Source: a virus. Taken from it: DNA of 50,689 bases. Every line of letters starts with the position of its first letter. Position 1 is the stretch's first letter. Below the pieces are notes generated by a model, which did no database searches, had not been told where the DNA came from, and saw nothing but the letters and a program-made list of their open reading frames with translations. The translations under genes were made by a program, and so were the position numbers. Where the stretch lies: positions 1 through 50,689 of the IMG/VR virus record IMGVR_UViG_3300045977_000410; one strand, given 5' to 3'. Shown in pieces: positions 37,015 through 44,945 of this stretch.

Positions 37015-38361
37015 CTAGCTCCGGTAGCTCAACCAGCGTTTCTTCAAAGTCAGATCCAGGTCGCAGGTCCGCGAAAGCAGGTGCTCGGATGCGCCTTGCG
37101 CCGCCAGTACCAGCAAGCCTCCCCCGATCGGATAAACGAAATTATCGAATTCATATTCCACGTTGCCAAAATTCCCGGAAGCAGCCGTGCGCCCCAAGGC
37201 ATACTGCACCTCGTCCTGTGACGAGTAGATAGTTAATGGCCCGCCGGTGGACCCGACCTGAGCGCCATCGATCACCGCCAGGTGCTCCGCAGGAATCATC
37301 AAAAAGCAGTCCACGTCCAGGCTGCCTGATGCGGAAAGCCGCTCGGCATACAACACCAAATGATAGTTGCCGATTTCATCATTCAGACTGGCGCGGCTGT
37401 CGCGGTTGCCGGTCGGCGGTATCTGCACAACTCCCAGGGGAATCAGGTTCCAATTCGTCAGATTTGAATCGGTCACCGCTGAGAGATAGGTCACACCGAT
37501 GCTCGTCTCCGCCCCGGAGAAGCCGGCCCAGCCGTGACGCATATCGATAGCCACCTCCACCGTGCCGGCCGATAATTTACACCGCGCCAGCATCAGATAG
37601 GTGCCGATAATATCGTCCTTCACCGTCGGGCTGGTCTGCACCTGGTCCCAGCGCAGCGCGAAGCGCTTCGCCATCGCCGCCGAGGTCGCAAAGCTGATTG
37701 TCACCTTCGAGCCGCCAGAAGCCCCACCGTCGGCTGTGTCTGCCGCATCCAGGATATTCGTCCCGTCTTCCGCCTGCCAGGTGGAGATGAAGCCAGCCGT
37801 CCCGTAGCGCAGCTTGCGGATCCCGATCCAAAATTTCGATAAATCACCAACCGACGCGCTGTCCAGCTTCAATACGCTGATCCGCTGCGGATAAGAGCCG
37901 CCATCGTTGCCGATGCTCCACGTTCCGCCCGTGGTGCTGATCCCGGTCTGCGTCGGGTTGACGGAGGCGGTCTCCTCGAATATCGGTGAGTGCAGCACAG
38001 CAATCCGCACCACAGCAACATCCCTGCCCAGCATCGGGGTGATGACATCTCCCGCCAGGGTCTCGGTCCAAATATCGTGTACGACGGTCCGGCGCACGGT
38101 CTCGCCCTCCGCCGCCCAATTTAAATAACATGGCTCGCTTTCGTTAGAATCGGCGATAAAATTCACCGCCAGGACCTTCAGCTTATCCAGCGTTTCCATC
38201 TTTGACCGGAACGTCGCGTCCGCCTGGTCACTGACCACCTCGAACACCGTCCAAACCAGGTCTTCGGAGGTGCGGTATGAAAAACCGCCTCTGGCCAATA
38301 TAAATTCGGTCAGCAAATTGACCGACGTGGACCCGCATGCAATTTGCAGCGTCTTCGCCAA
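37015..38361 (-). CDS. Distal tail protein candidate
   Basis: 448 residues immediately after the tape measure, the usual place of Dit. Beta-rich, with repeated strands such as YEFDNFVYPIGGGLLVLAAQ and FWIGIRKLRYGTAG. No signature I can name, so the call is by gene order. Confidence 0.6.
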   Translation of the reverse strand: MAKTLQIACGSTSVNLLTEFILARGGFSYRTSEDLVWTVFEVVSDQADATFRSKMETLDKLKVLAVNFIADSNESEPCYLNWAAEGETVRRTVVHDIWTETLAGDVITPMLGRDVAVVRIAVLHSPIFEETASVNPTQTGISTTGGTWSIGNDGGSYPQRISVLKLDSASVGDLSKFWIGIRKLRYGTAGFISTWQAEDGTNILDAADTADGGASGGSKVTISFATSAAMAKRFALRWDQVQTSPTVKDDIIGTYLMLARCKLSAGTVEVAIDMRHGWAGFSGAETSIGVTYLSAVTDSNLTNWNLIPLGVVQIPPTGNRDSRASLNDEIGNYHLVLYAERLSASGSLDVDCFLMIPAEHLAVIDGAQVGSTGGPLTIYSSQDEVQYALGRTAASGNFGNVEYEFDNFVYPIGGGLLVLAAQGASEHLLSRTCDLDLTLKKRWLSYRS

Positions 38362-38364
38362 ATC

Positions 38365-40518
38365 TTACCTCCCCATGCTCGCGTCCAAACGTTTTCCGCG
38401 CATCGATTCCACGAACGCCATCCCCAGCGCCGCTGCGCCGGCATTGTAGAAGTGCTGGTTAAAGACCTGGTTTCCCCCTCCGCCTTCACCTTGCGAACCC
38501 TGCCCCTGCGGCCAGATATCCACCCGCTCCCCGCTAGTTGCAGCTACCAGGTAGCTGTCATCCGGGTATCCCGGCGGGATGAAGCCGTGTAGCCCACGCG
38601 CCCCGCCCGGCACTTGGCCCGGGTCCAAATCCTCCTCCGGGTAGATCACTGGCGCATCTGGCCCCGGTTCGCTGGTCTTGACCCGGTTCTCCTTGATCGT
38701 GATCGTGAACGTGTGCGCCGTCGGCAATCCGCGCATCTTCTGTCCCAGGAGATCGATCTTCTGCCCGGAGAGACGTGTCCCCGCGTCCAGGCTCTGCCAG
38801 AACTCATCCGCCGCCTGCATTGCTATGCGAGTATCCTCGTCGATCAAGCCCCACTTCTCCGCAGTCAGGAGCAGCGCTTCCTGGGCTTTTGCGAGCTCTT
38901 CTCCGGTCAGCCCCGCAACCGCCAGCCGCTGCTGCAGGATATCGAACAGGATCTCCTTCGTCGCCCGGTCGTGCGCTTCCGCATTCTCCCCGATCTGCGC
39001 CTCCACCTCTCCCAGCTCTTCCTTCAGCCCTTCCAATTCCCCCTTCTGCTGCTCGGTCAGATACTTGCGCCCCTCCAATTCCCGGATAGAGCCCTGAATC
39101 AGGTCCGCCTTCTCGCGTAAATTCTCCAGCTTGATCTTCTGCTCGTCGGTCAGGTAGTTACGGTCTTCGAGCTTCTTAATCTTCTCGTTGATCCCATCCA
39201 CAGAGTCGCGCATGTCCGCAAGCTGGATCTTCTGCTCGTCGGTCAGGAATTTCTCGGTTGACAGATCCTTGATCTTGGTGCGCAGCTCCTGCGCCCGGGT
39301 TGCCAGGTCGCGCTGCGTATCGTTGAAATCGTCCGCCTCCGGCCCCAGCCGGCCGCCGATCATGTCGTTCAGGTCGGACATAGCCTGGTCAAGGTCTTTC
39401 TGCGCCTGCTCGGCTTCCTTGGCCGCATCCCGCACCTTGTACAGCGCTCCGTAGTAGCGCGTCGCGCGGTCTTGCAGAGCTTCCATGCGCTCCTCGCGCT
39501 TCAGCCCTACCCGCACTGCCTCCCATTCCTGCTCGGTCAGCAAGCCCAGGTTGGTGATCAGCCCCACCAGCCCGGCATCGTACATATCCGTCGAGCGCGC
39601 CAGGTCATCCACCGTGCGCCCCGATTCCGCCCAGCTCAGGATCAGCGCCCGGTCTTCCTCGGTCAGCATGCCAGCGACCACCGCCGCCCGGGTCATCTCC
39701 TCGATGTATTCCTTGTAGCTGTCCGCGCTCTCCTTCATCACCTGGTTGTGCTCGGCGAGCGCGTCGGTGATCTTCTGGTTGGCCGTCAGCAGCAGGTTAG
39801 CTGCGTCCACCGCCCGCAGCAGAGTCGGATACAACCCGGTCTTGATCCGGTCCTCCAGGTTCTGCACCGAGGCTTCGAAGCGGGCAAAGCTGCCTGCGTC
39901 CTGGTCAGCGATATCCCCAACCAGGGCGAGCTGCTCCTCCGCCTGCGCCAGGAACGCCATCTTGAAAGCCTCGTTGGCGTCGTAGCCGGCTTCCTCCAGC
40001 TCTTTTACCTTCTCCTTGAACCCGTCCACCGAGACGCCCAGGGCGTCGAAGCGCATCGTCGTCTGGTTGGTCAAGGTGAGTACGAGCTGGTTCATATTCA
40101 TCCCCAGAGCGCCCGCCACCTTCGTCAGCCGCACCGCTTCCTCGTGCGTCTTCGCCAGCCCCAACGCCATCAGATCGCCGGCGCTCGCTACCAGCACCGA
40201 GTCGGCCACCAGCCCGCGCGTCGCCGATTTGAGATCGCGCATCAACGCATCTCCGGTGGTTCCAATTGACTCCGCCAGCCGGTCGAACTTCTCCCGGGCA
40301 TAGTCGAGCTGAGCTCCCTCTTTGCCGAAGTCAAAAGCCTTCTTCATCACCAGAGCCGAAGCCGCGATCCCCGCCACAGCCCCGGTCACCATGCGCGACA
40401 CGCCTAGAGCCTTATCGCCAAAGCCGCCCAGCGCCTTGCGCGAATCATCGACGCCTTTCTTAACTCCGGAGGAGTCCAGGTGGATCTTGCCGTACGCACT
40501 TCCGAGCTGAATCGCCAA
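38365..40518 (-). CDS. Tail tape measure protein
   Basis: 717 residues, mostly helical, that set tail length and enter the host at infection. N-terminal MVTGAVAGIAASALVMKKAF, with a tape-measure-like domain following. Residues about 440-530 hold three tandem 31-residue coiled-coil repeats (each begins YLTDEQKIKL or close). Start TTG at 40518 after GGAG. By the usual proportion, the tail would be roughly 100 nm. Dyad site D12 lies upstream. Confidence 0.9.
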   Translation of the reverse strand: MAIQLGSAYGKIHLDSSGVKKGVDDSRKALGGFGDKALGVSRMVTGAVAGIAASALVMKKAFDFGKEGAQLDYAREKFDRLAESIGTTGDALMRDLKSATRGLVADSVLVASAGDLMALGLAKTHEEAVRLTKVAGALGMNMNQLVLTLTNQTTMRFDALGVSVDGFKEKVKELEEAGYDANEAFKMAFLAQAEEQLALVGDIADQDAGSFARFEASVQNLEDRIKTGLYPTLLRAVDAANLLLTANQKITDALAEHNQVMKESADSYKEYIEEMTRAAVVAGMLTEEDRALILSWAESGRTVDDLARSTDMYDAGLVGLITNLGLLTEQEWEAVRVGLKREERMEALQDRATRYYGALYKVRDAAKEAEQAQKDLDQAMSDLNDMIGGRLGPEADDFNDTQRDLATRAQELRTKIKDLSTEKFLTDEQKIQLADMRDSVDGINEKIKKLEDRNYLTDEQKIKLENLREKADLIQGSIRELEGRKYLTEQQKGELEGLKEELGEVEAQIGENAEAHDRATKEILFDILQQRLAVAGLTGEELAKAQEALLLTAEKWGLIDEDTRIAMQAADEFWQSLDAGTRLSGQKIDLLGQKMRGLPTAHTFTITIKENRVKTSEPGPDAPVIYPEEDLDPGQVPGGARGLHGFIPPGYPDDSYLVAATSGERVDIWPQGQGSQGEGGGGNQVFNQHFYNAGAAALGMAFVESMRGKRLDASMGR

Positions 40519-40528
40519 AGCGTTCTCC

Positions 40529-40560
40529 TAATTCCTGATTACCTGATCGCCTGATTCCTT
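40529..40560. repeat. GATTACCTGAT-type short repeat
   Basis: CCTGATTACCTGATCGCCTG resembles TTGATTACTGATTACCTGAT at 420-440 and shorter pieces near 8104 and 25206. All are in short gaps between genes; probably host-like intergenic repeats. Confidence 0.4.
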
Positions 40561-40563
40561 GTT

Positions 40564-40583
40564 TCCATAATCCGCCTTAGCGG
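40564..40583 (-). promoter_or_regulatory. Dyad site D12, before the tape measure
   Basis: Arms TCCATAA and TTAGCGG, in the short gap between chaperone and tape-measure genes. Confidence 0.6.
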
Positions 40584-40602
40584 ACCCGCTCCTGACACTC
40601 CC

Positions 40603-40836
40603 TCACCACACCCCACTCTCCGGCACCTTAACCTTCCGCGCCATCCCGCCCATCCGCGCGAACGAGCCGGGCGCGCTCGCATGCGTGCCTCTCGGCCCTT
40701 TGCCGTCTGAAACTGCCCCGGCAACCAGCGCCGCCAGGTCGAACTGGTACGCCGCCCACTCATCCCGGATTCCCAGGATCGCGCTTGGCCTTTGCCCGTA
40801 CCTTGACGCCACCCGGTCCAGCAGCCTCATCTCCAT
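40603..40836 (-). CDS. Tail assembly chaperone, downstream frame
   Basis: 77 residues (MEMRLLDRVASRYGQRPSAI...) in the +1 frame relative to the upstream chaperone, overlapping it by 77 bases. No ribosome binding site precedes its ATG. Reading this frame upstream gives APFAQNEMEMRLLDRV, which continues naturally from the first protein. It is most likely made as a frameshift fusion at CCC-TTT (40850-40856). Confidence 0.65.
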   Translation of the reverse strand: MEMRLLDRVASRYGQRPSAILGIRDEWAAYQFDLAALVAGAVSDGKGPRGTHASAPGSFARMGGMARKVKVPESGVW

Positions 40837-41182
40837 TTCGTTCTGGGCGAAAGGGGCGCACCGCCACGGTCACCTCGTTCGCCCAATTCCAGATCGCAAT
40901 GCAGTCCGCCGCGCTGAGCAGCTCTGCCGGCACGTTGGCCGGCTCCTGGATGCAGGCATGCGCCAGCAGCCGCACCACCGGCTCGTATTTCTGAAAATTC
41001 TGCACGCTGATCGTCCAGGCGTCCTCAGCAAGCTGCTTGTTCGCCAACCCGATCAGCGTGGACGGGATCTGCCCCAGCGCCGCCAGGTCCAGCAGCTGGA
41101 GGCGCTTCAGGCGCACCTCCAGCCCGGTCGGCAGCGTGAAAGCCTCGCCCAAACGCGCCTCGCGCCACTCTTCTAAATTCAT
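40760..41182 (-). CDS. Tail assembly chaperone, upstream frame
   Basis: 140 residues between tube and tape-measure genes, helical (LRLLDLAALGQIPS-type segments, LLSAADCIAIWNWANEVTVA). It would coat the tape measure during tail assembly. Its last about 25 residues after VRPF look random (GDEAAGPGGVKVRAKAKRDP), as expected if the functional long form shifts frame before them. Confidence 0.7.
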   Translation of the reverse strand: MNLEEWREARLGEAFTLPTGLEVRLKRLQLLDLAALGQIPSTLIGLANKQLAEDAWTISVQNFQKYEPVVRLLAHACIQEPANVPAELLSAADCIAIWNWANEVTVAVRPFRPERNGDEAAGPGGVKVRAKAKRDPGNPG

Positions 41183-41197
41183 ATTCCATCCTTGTAG

Positions 41198-41251
41198 GGG
41201 CGAAGCAAGATAACCTGCCTCGACCCTGATCTATTACTGTTTGCTTCGCCC
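41198..41251. repeat. GCGAAGC hairpin after the tail tube gene
   Basis: GGGCGAAGCAA (41198-41208) pairs perfectly with TTGCTTCGCCC (41241-41251). It lies just downstream of the tube gene stop. Related hairpins occur at 11518, 31501 and 46204. It may stabilise or terminate the tube mRNA. Confidence 0.55.
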
Positions 41252-41254
41252 TTA

Positions 41255-41779
41255 CTATGATGTCGGCAGGTTGGCCGCCGTCTCGTTCTGGACGATATCC
41301 AGGATCCCGTTTGTGCCGTCATCGATGGCGATCCCGGCCGCGCCTGTCATGAAGAACTGCGCATCCTGGAATGTGCCTTCCAGCGGGCTAGTCAGCTTCG
41401 CCTTCCAGAACTTCACATGCACATCGTCGTCGCCGTCGCCCAGGCTCTTGCCGTATATCTTGAAATACGGCATCTTCGCACCGGCGTGGATCTCCAGAGT
41501 GTTCGTGCGGTTGGGCGTGGTACCGGCCTCGACAGCCGTCAGGCCCATCATGATCTCGTAAGCGTCGATGTCGATCCCGCCTGCCTCGAGCGACCACTCC
41601 ACCGCGTCGATGAAGCTGGCGATCGCCACCAGCGAATCGTCGCCGCTCAGCTCGCCCGTGCGCAGCCGCAGCCGCATCAGCAGCGTCCGTCCAGCCGGCA
41701 GGTCGGATTGCACCGTCCCGCCGATATTGGTCAGCTTCACATCCCGCAAACCGAATAACTTGTTCCCGTAAGTGCTCAT
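41255..41779 (-). CDS. Major tail (tube) protein
   Basis: 174 residues, beta-rich (MSTYGNKLFGLRDVKLTNIG, LLMRLRLRTGELSGDD, AGAKMPYFKIYGKSLGDGDD). Located directly before the chaperone pair and tape measure, the standard site of the tube subunit. Assignment by gene order, size and composition. Confidence 0.75.
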   Translation of the reverse strand: MSTYGNKLFGLRDVKLTNIGGTVQSDLPAGRTLLMRLRLRTGELSGDDSLVAIASFIDAVEWSLEAGGIDIDAYEIMMGLTAVEAGTTPNRTNTLEIHAGAKMPYFKIYGKSLGDGDDDVHVKFWKAKLTSPLEGTFQDAQFFMTGAAGIAIDDGTNGILDIVQNETAANLPTS

Positions 41780-41801
41780 CTTGCCTCCTAATCCTTAAAT
41801 T

Positions 41802-41830
41802 AAATCTCTGCGTGCTCCGCGGTGAATCTC
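41802..41830. repeat. Dispersed AESAESAE repeat, copy 5
   Basis: CTCTGCGTGCTCCGCGGTGA, in the gap between the tail tube and anchor-domain genes. Confidence 0.6.
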
Positions 41831-42174
41831 TAAAGCCTGAACGCTCCGATCGTGATCGTGGTCACCGCGCTGAACGTGAACCAGATATATCCATCGGATT
41901 GAATATAATCTGCCGTGAACGGACCGATTTTCTTACGAACGCCGTTGGACACCGCAACAACGGGGTCAGCAACCGCCTGCCCGTCCACCGTGCGTGGTAA
42001 ATCGATAGTGACATTGATCGGCGCGCCCGAGCCGTTATTCACCTCCAGCCACATGGTCGGGTCGAACAGCACCTTGTTGCCGTCCGTGGCCGTCGGCGTG
42101 GTGGGCAGCGTATCGACAATCCCCGCCCGGCTGAGCTGTGTGGCCGTAACTGCGACTGCTCCTGCGTATGGCAT
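41830..42174 (-). CDS. Virion-anchor domain protein (stand-alone copy)
   Basis: 114 residues (MPYAGAVAVTATQLSRAGIV ... FSAVTTITIGAFRL). It is a close paralog of the first 110 residues of the beta-helix protein at 42519, with shared IVDTLP-T, TMW-EVNN-SG and RKKIGPF-ADY blocks. This small beta-sandwich probably sits on the virion. Unknown family. Confidence 0.65.
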   Translation of the reverse strand: MPYAGAVAVTATQLSRAGIVDTLPTTPTATDGNKVLFDPTMWLEVNNGSGAPINVTIDLPRTVDGQAVADPVVAVSNGVRKKIGPFTADYIQSDGYIWFTFSAVTTITIGAFRL

Positions 42175-42417
42175 TTAGACCTCCTTTTCCTCTGCTTGTT
42201 CCCCTCCCTTCAGGGAGGGGGCGGGGGTGGGTTCATTCCACCACTTCTTCTTCTTCGGCTTCGGCTTCGTCGTCTCCGAAAACTCGTTGAACGGGTCCGT
42301 TAGCAGATCCTCCAGGATCTCCGGTTCAGTCACCTCACACACGAACCCGTTCTCCTCGTTCCACTCGTACGGCCCGACAATCCTTCTCCTGCGCCTTCCG
42401 GTATATTGGATGTACAT
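42175..42417 (-). CDS. 80-residue hypothetical late protein
   Basis: MYIQYTGRRRRRIVGPYEWN resembles the small neck/tail-associated family that starts with basic strands; then an acidic middle and a Lys/Pro tail (KPKPKKKKWWNEPTPAPS). The leader carries dyad site D13 and the dyad CTGAAC-N3-GTTTAG. Function unknown. Confidence 0.55.
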   Translation of the reverse strand: MYIQYTGRRRRRIVGPYEWNEENGFVCEVTEPEILEDLLTDPFNEFSETTKPKPKKKKWWNEPTPAPSLKGGEQAEEKEV

Positions 42418-42463
42418 GATCGCTCCTTTCGCTTCTGAACTCCGGACTGAACTGTGTTTAGTA

Positions 42464-42483
42464 CAGGCAATTCACGTTATCGA
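42464..42483 (-). promoter_or_regulatory. Dyad site D13
   Basis: Arms CAGGCAA and TTATCGA. A second dyad CTGAAC-TGT-GTTTAG (42447-42461) lies between it and the gene starting at 42417. It separates the inserted beta-helix gene from the next late genes. Confidence 0.65.
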
Positions 42484-42518
42484 AATAAACGCCTGCTCAC
42501 TTGATACCTGACTCTTCC

Positions 42519-44312
42519 TCACGCCCCCACCGTGCTGTGGGCGTCCTGACCGGTGCCTGCCTGATAAGTCGTGATTGTCAAATAGTCCGTGCCTTCCACC
42601 CGGTTTCTGGTGGAGTCGTCGTAGAAATTGTTGTAATCACTGTCGAGGTTGTCTGCTTCGGCAATGTCATAGCAGCGAGTGATGTTCACGTTGTAGTTGT
42701 TGTTGCGAGCGTAGAAGGTTGTACTGGCGTGGGAAGCGTAGAACAGGATCGAGCCATACGCACCGCCAGCCAGAACCAGGTCCTGCACGTCCAGGGCATA
42801 AGCTAGAGTCCCATAGACCATTCCGCCGTTGGTGATGGCATCCAGAGTCCACAAACCACCGTCGATTGTGATGGTTGCGCCGGCAATGTTGTTGCCTACG
42901 ATCCTGCCGCCGTTGTGGGTGATATTGCAGTTGCGAAGGGTGTGCTCTACTGCGCTAGCTGTACGCAGCCCTACCGCTGAGGCGCTGACCGGCATGGTGA
43001 AATCGGACCCATCGAGCAGCACAGACGTGGCGTTCACGAACTCAAAACCAACGATGAGGTTGGAGTAAGAGCAGCCGATATACTGCACTGCGCCGAAGTC
43101 GCCGGACGTGTTGGCATGACCGTAGAAGCCTGACCCGAGACTGTCGTAGGCGTCGCTGATTGCCTGACAGTTGATGTGCAGCAGCCCCAGAGAAGCGGGC
43201 GTGTTCTCATTGGCGACAAAGTAAGTGTGAGAGGTGAGTCCATAGTAGGCGTTTTGAGCAATGACGCCAGCCAGAAACGAGCCGTCGCGGTATAAAAGAT
43301 TGTGCTTGCTGCCGGATGAGCAAAGGCAATTGACGATTGTGGATGTTCTGCCTGTCATCAGGCTGCCGTTGGCGCTGAGGTTCTTACGCGTTTCGATGCC
43401 TGTGATCTTGCAGCCTGAATAGTCATAGGAGTACAAGCCATAGAGGCGGTGGGAATACTCGTAAACTTTGCCGCTCGCTCCCGGATCGCTGCTATCGGTG
43501 GCGTGGATGTAGAGTGTAATAGTCCCGGTAGCGGCAGAAGGGAAGCAGCTCCCCGGGGTGCTGTCGCAGGTCGCCAGGTCTGCGGCGCGGGTGAGAAAAG
43601 AGTCATCCTCCCAGACGTTGAGCCAATTACTCACCCCCCAAAGGGGGGTGATGTTGACCTCATAAACATTGGTGCGACCGGCGGTCTTTGCCCACGAGCC
43701 GGCGCTGATGAGGTCTGATGCGTCAAGGATTGGGAGCGCCCCGCTGCCGTAAGCCTCCACCGTGCACCCGTTCCCCGGCAGATCCAATTGCTCGCGCCAA
43801 TGGCTTCCTTTCGCTAGCCCCACGCTCTCCCCCGCCTGTAGCACCGTCAGCAGCTTCGCAATCGTCGCAAACGGGTAAAATGCCGAGTCTCCGCTGTTGC
43901 TGTCGCTGCCGCTGATCGAATCGACATACCAGTCGTAATCGAGCTGGTCAAGTCCATAACGATATGAGTACGCCCGGAATGCCCCAATGGTGACCGAGGT
44001 CACCGCACTGAAAGTCAGCCAGACATAACGGTCGATCTGCAAATAGTCCGCCGCGAACGGCCCAATCTTCTTCCTCGCCCCGGCATTGATCGTCACAGTC
44101 CGATCGGTTGCCGCTTGCCCATCCATTACTCGCGTGACATGGATCGTCACAGTGATCGGGCTTCCTGAGCTGTTGTTCACTTCCACCCACATCGTCGGAT
44201 GGAATCTGACTTTGTTGCCATTGGCAGCATCCGGCGTGATGGGCAGCGTATCCACGATCCCCCACCGCTTGATCTGCGTCGCCATAACCTCAACCGCTGA
44301 GCTATAAGGCAT
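42519..44312 (-). CDS. Beta-helix tailspike-like protein with duplicated anchor domain
   Basis: 597 residues. Residues 1-115 repeat the stand-alone anchor protein at 41830. From about 125 (DWYVDSISGSDSNSGDSAFY) a right-handed parallel beta-helix of pectate-lyase type follows, with many N/T/G-rich turns (HTLRNCNITHNGGRIVGN), ending in a TTYQAGTGQDAHSTVG tail. It probably binds or degrades surface polysaccharide. The beta-helix DNA is less GC-rich and differs in codon use from neighbours, indicating acquisition. Interrupts an otherwise ordinary head-tail gene order. Confidence 0.8.
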   Translation of the reverse strand: MPYSSAVEVMATQIKRWGIVDTLPITPDAANGNKVRFHPTMWVEVNNSSGSPITVTIHVTRVMDGQAATDRTVTINAGARKKIGPFAADYLQIDRYVWLTFSAVTSVTIGAFRAYSYRYGLDQLDYDWYVDSISGSDSNSGDSAFYPFATIAKLLTVLQAGESVGLAKGSHWREQLDLPGNGCTVEAYGSGALPILDASDLISAGSWAKTAGRTNVYEVNITPLWGVSNWLNVWEDDSFLTRAADLATCDSTPGSCFPSAATGTITLYIHATDSSDPGASGKVYEYSHRLYGLYSYDYSGCKITGIETRKNLSANGSLMTGRTSTIVNCLCSSGSKHNLLYRDGSFLAGVIAQNAYYGLTSHTYFVANENTPASLGLLHINCQAISDAYDSLGSGFYGHANTSGDFGAVQYIGCSYSNLIVGFEFVNATSVLLDGSDFTMPVSASAVGLRTASAVEHTLRNCNITHNGGRIVGNNIAGATITIDGGLWTLDAITNGGMVYGTLAYALDVQDLVLAGGAYGSILFYASHASTTFYARNNNYNVNITRCYDIAEADNLDSDYNNFYDDSTRNRVEGTDYLTITTYQAGTGQDAHSTVGA

Positions 44313-44315
44313 TTT

Positions 44316-44738
44316 TCACCCTTCCCGGTCCCGGTGCAGCACGAACCGGCTGGTAGCCATCGCGCAGCTCAGCGCCTGGTCTTCCTGCTCCAAAATATCG
44401 TTGGCGTGGTGCGTCTCCCAGGTGTTGTAAGTCGTCGCCAGTTTCTGCCGGTGCAGCAATGTATAGATCCGGTTCAGAGCCGCCTCGATATTGCTGTTGC
44501 CGGCCCGCTCGTATAGGAAAATGATCACATATACCCGGCTAGACCCGTCGAACGGCCCCCAGGGCGTCTCGACTTCCGTCTTGACCAGCGCGCAGGGCAG
44601 GATCTCGCTGTTGGCGTCGAAAGCCGCCGGCATCCCCTGGCGCGTGATCTCCATCCCGGTGTGTATCCCGCCGGTCAGAATCATCATCAACGCGACATCC
44701 GCCGCCAGGATCGCCTTCGCATCATCCGCCAGGCTCAC
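44316..44738 (-). CDS. Tail completion/terminator protein candidate
   Basis: 140 residues (MSLADDAKAILAADVALMMI, GMPAAFDANSEILPCALVKT, YVIIFLYERAG). The composition and mid-strands resemble small tail-terminator proteins, which finish the tail tube. Call is by size, general pattern and gene order. Confidence 0.6.
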   Translation of the reverse strand: MSLADDAKAILAADVALMMILTGGIHTGMEITRQGMPAAFDANSEILPCALVKTEVETPWGPFDGSSRVYVIIFLYERAGNSNIEAALNRIYTLLHRQKLATTYNTWETHHANDILEQEDQALSCAMATSRFVLHRDREG

Positions 44739-44945
44739 TCAATTCCTCCCGCAATATTTCCGCGCAAACGCCAGGCTGCGCTTATACTGTATCCACCGCA
44801 CCCAGACCAGCCGCTTGACCTTCTTGTGATCGAGCTCGATCATTGCCATATTCAGGCTCGGACGCCGCACATCGACCGCTCTTTGGACGCCGCACATGAC
44901 ACCGGACCACTTGACACCCGGACCACTTGACACTTTGAACTTCAT
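44739..44945 (-). CDS. 68-residue basic protein with tandem DNA repeat
   Basis: Start at 44945 (MKFKVSSGPGVKWSGVMCGV), overlapping the Mu-F-like stop (ATGA). The first codons cover a perfect 16-bp tandem repeat (44902-44933). The C-terminal part is basic (HKKVKRLVWVRWIQYKRSLA). Unknown function. Confidence 0.5.
   Translation of the reverse strand: MKFKVSSGPGVKWSGVMCGVQRAVDVRRPSLNMAMIELDHKKVKRLVWVRWIQYKRSLAFARKYCGRN
44902..44933. repeat. Two tandem 16-bp copies
   Basis: CCGGACCACTTGACAC is repeated exactly at 44902-44917 and 44918-44933. Nearby GGACGCCGCACAT also occurs twice. Likely local slippage expansion within a short coding gene. Confidence 0.7.

Noticed and set aside
40539-40763. Alternative frame beside the chaperone genes
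   Set aside because: It has an Arg/Trp/Gly-rich random composition and overlaps the better supported chaperone frame.
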